Positions 6,030-6,413 of a DNA stretch of 6,413 bases are shown here, piece after piece (the stretch's first letter is position 1; each line of letters begins with the position of its first letter). Below the pieces are notes generated by a model. It saw only the letters and a program-made list of their open reading frames with translations, was not told the DNA's origin and made no database searches. The position numbers and the translations under genes were made by a program. The DNA is from Lachnospiraceae bacterium (GTDB lineage Bacteria; Bacillota; Clostridia; Lachnospirales; Lachnospiraceae). The stretch spans positions 1-6,413 of the forward strand of contig JAGDCQ010000065.1 in NCBI GenBank assembly GCA_017958465.1, read 5' to 3'.

Positions 6030-6413
6030 TCATAGCCCCTCTTTTGCCGCCTCAAAGGCCTCTTTCAGGATATCGAAATCCCTGTAGACATCCGCAAGCT
6101 TAAACTGCATATCGCCGCTCTGGCGAAGCCCAAGGAGGTCCCCCGGCCCCCTTTGGCGAAGGTCCTCTTCCGCGATCTCGAATCCGTCATTGGACCTGCC
6201 AAGGATAGAAAGCCGCTCCATAGCTTCTTCCTTATCCGTTGTGCTGATAAAGATGCAGTAAGACTGGGCACTTCCGCGGCCCACGCGTCCCCTCATCTGA
6301 GGGAGCTGGGCAAGGCCGAACCTTTCGGCGCACTCAACCATCATAACAGTGGCGGTGGGAACGTCCACGCCTACCTCAACTACGGTTGTTGAAACACGGA
6401 CATTAATCTCCCC
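6030..6413 (-). CDS. recG: ATP-dependent DNA helicase RecG, C-terminal 127 residues (5' end beyond window)
   Basis: RecG is the cytoplasmic superfamily 2 helicase that rescues stalled replication forks and branch-migrates Holliday junctions. The visible part starts in the second helicase domain with GEINVRVSTTVVEVGVDVP (motif V region) and continues with LAQLPQMRGRVGRG, the motif VI arginine-rich block that contacts ATP. It then has SNDGFEIAEEDLRQRGPGDLLG and RQSGDMQFKLADVYRD, which correspond block by block to E. coli RecG (for example SNDGF, RGPGELLG, FKVADLLRD). The catalytic N-terminal parts, including the wedge domain and Walker A, lie outside the window. After the last conserved block only about 15 residues remain before the TGA, compared with roughly 39 in E. 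coli, so the tail is short. Neither alternative frame beyond the stop restores RecG-like sequence, which argues against a frameshift. The AAA+ gene follows on the same strand after a 131-base gap. Identity is very secure. Confidence 0.95.
   Translation of the reverse strand, partial: GEINVRVSTTVVEVGVDVPTATVMMVECAERFGLAQLPQMRGRVGRGSAQSYCIFISTTDKEEAMERLSILGRSNDGFEIAEEDLRQRGPGDLLGLRQSGDMQFKLADVYRDFDILKEAFEAAKEGL

Overview
All five protein genes in this window lie on the minus strand, so they are read from the right edge (6413) to the left edge (1). In transcription order they are: the 3' end of recG; a CbbX/SpoVK-type AAA+ ATPase with an unassigned N-terminal domain; a 729-residue multi-pass membrane protein resembling GT-C glycosyltransferases; a small dolichyl-phosphate-mannose-synthase-like GT2 glycosyltransferase; and the first 440 residues of a DUF2298 (Chlor_Arch_YYY) membrane protein that runs off the left edge. 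No RNA gene, insertion sequence, CRISPR array or gene-free stretch longer than 300 bases was seen.

The window looks like a Gram-positive clostridial chromosome, probably Lachnospiraceae. The basis is good Shine-Dalgarno sites (GGAGG, AGGGG) before every complete gene, a Firmicute-like RecG terminus, and the DUF2298 protein. As I recall, that family was described mainly from Archaea and Chloroflexi, with the lachnospiraceal Clostridium phytofermentans as a rare bacterial exception. This is a family-level inference; no 16S or other strong taxonomic marker is present.

Right part (4327-6413): recG ends at 6030. A 131-bp gap carries a candidate promoter and a small inverted repeat, and then the AAA+ gene starts at 5898. 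Left part (1-4251): three genes are packed with gaps of 15 and 18 bases and surely form one transcription unit. A 75-bp gap with hairpins but no clear promoter separates it from the AAA+ gene, so read-through from the AAA+ gene is possible.

The most interesting content is the three-gene cassette. A cytoplasmic polyprenyl-phosphate sugar synthase-like GT2 enzyme sits between two large polytopic proteins, both with GT-C-like layout. This suggests an undescribed envelope glycosylation pathway: the GT2 enzyme would charge a lipid carrier, and the two membrane proteins would use or move the lipid-linked sugar outside the membrane. The substrate and acceptor cannot be read from the sequence.
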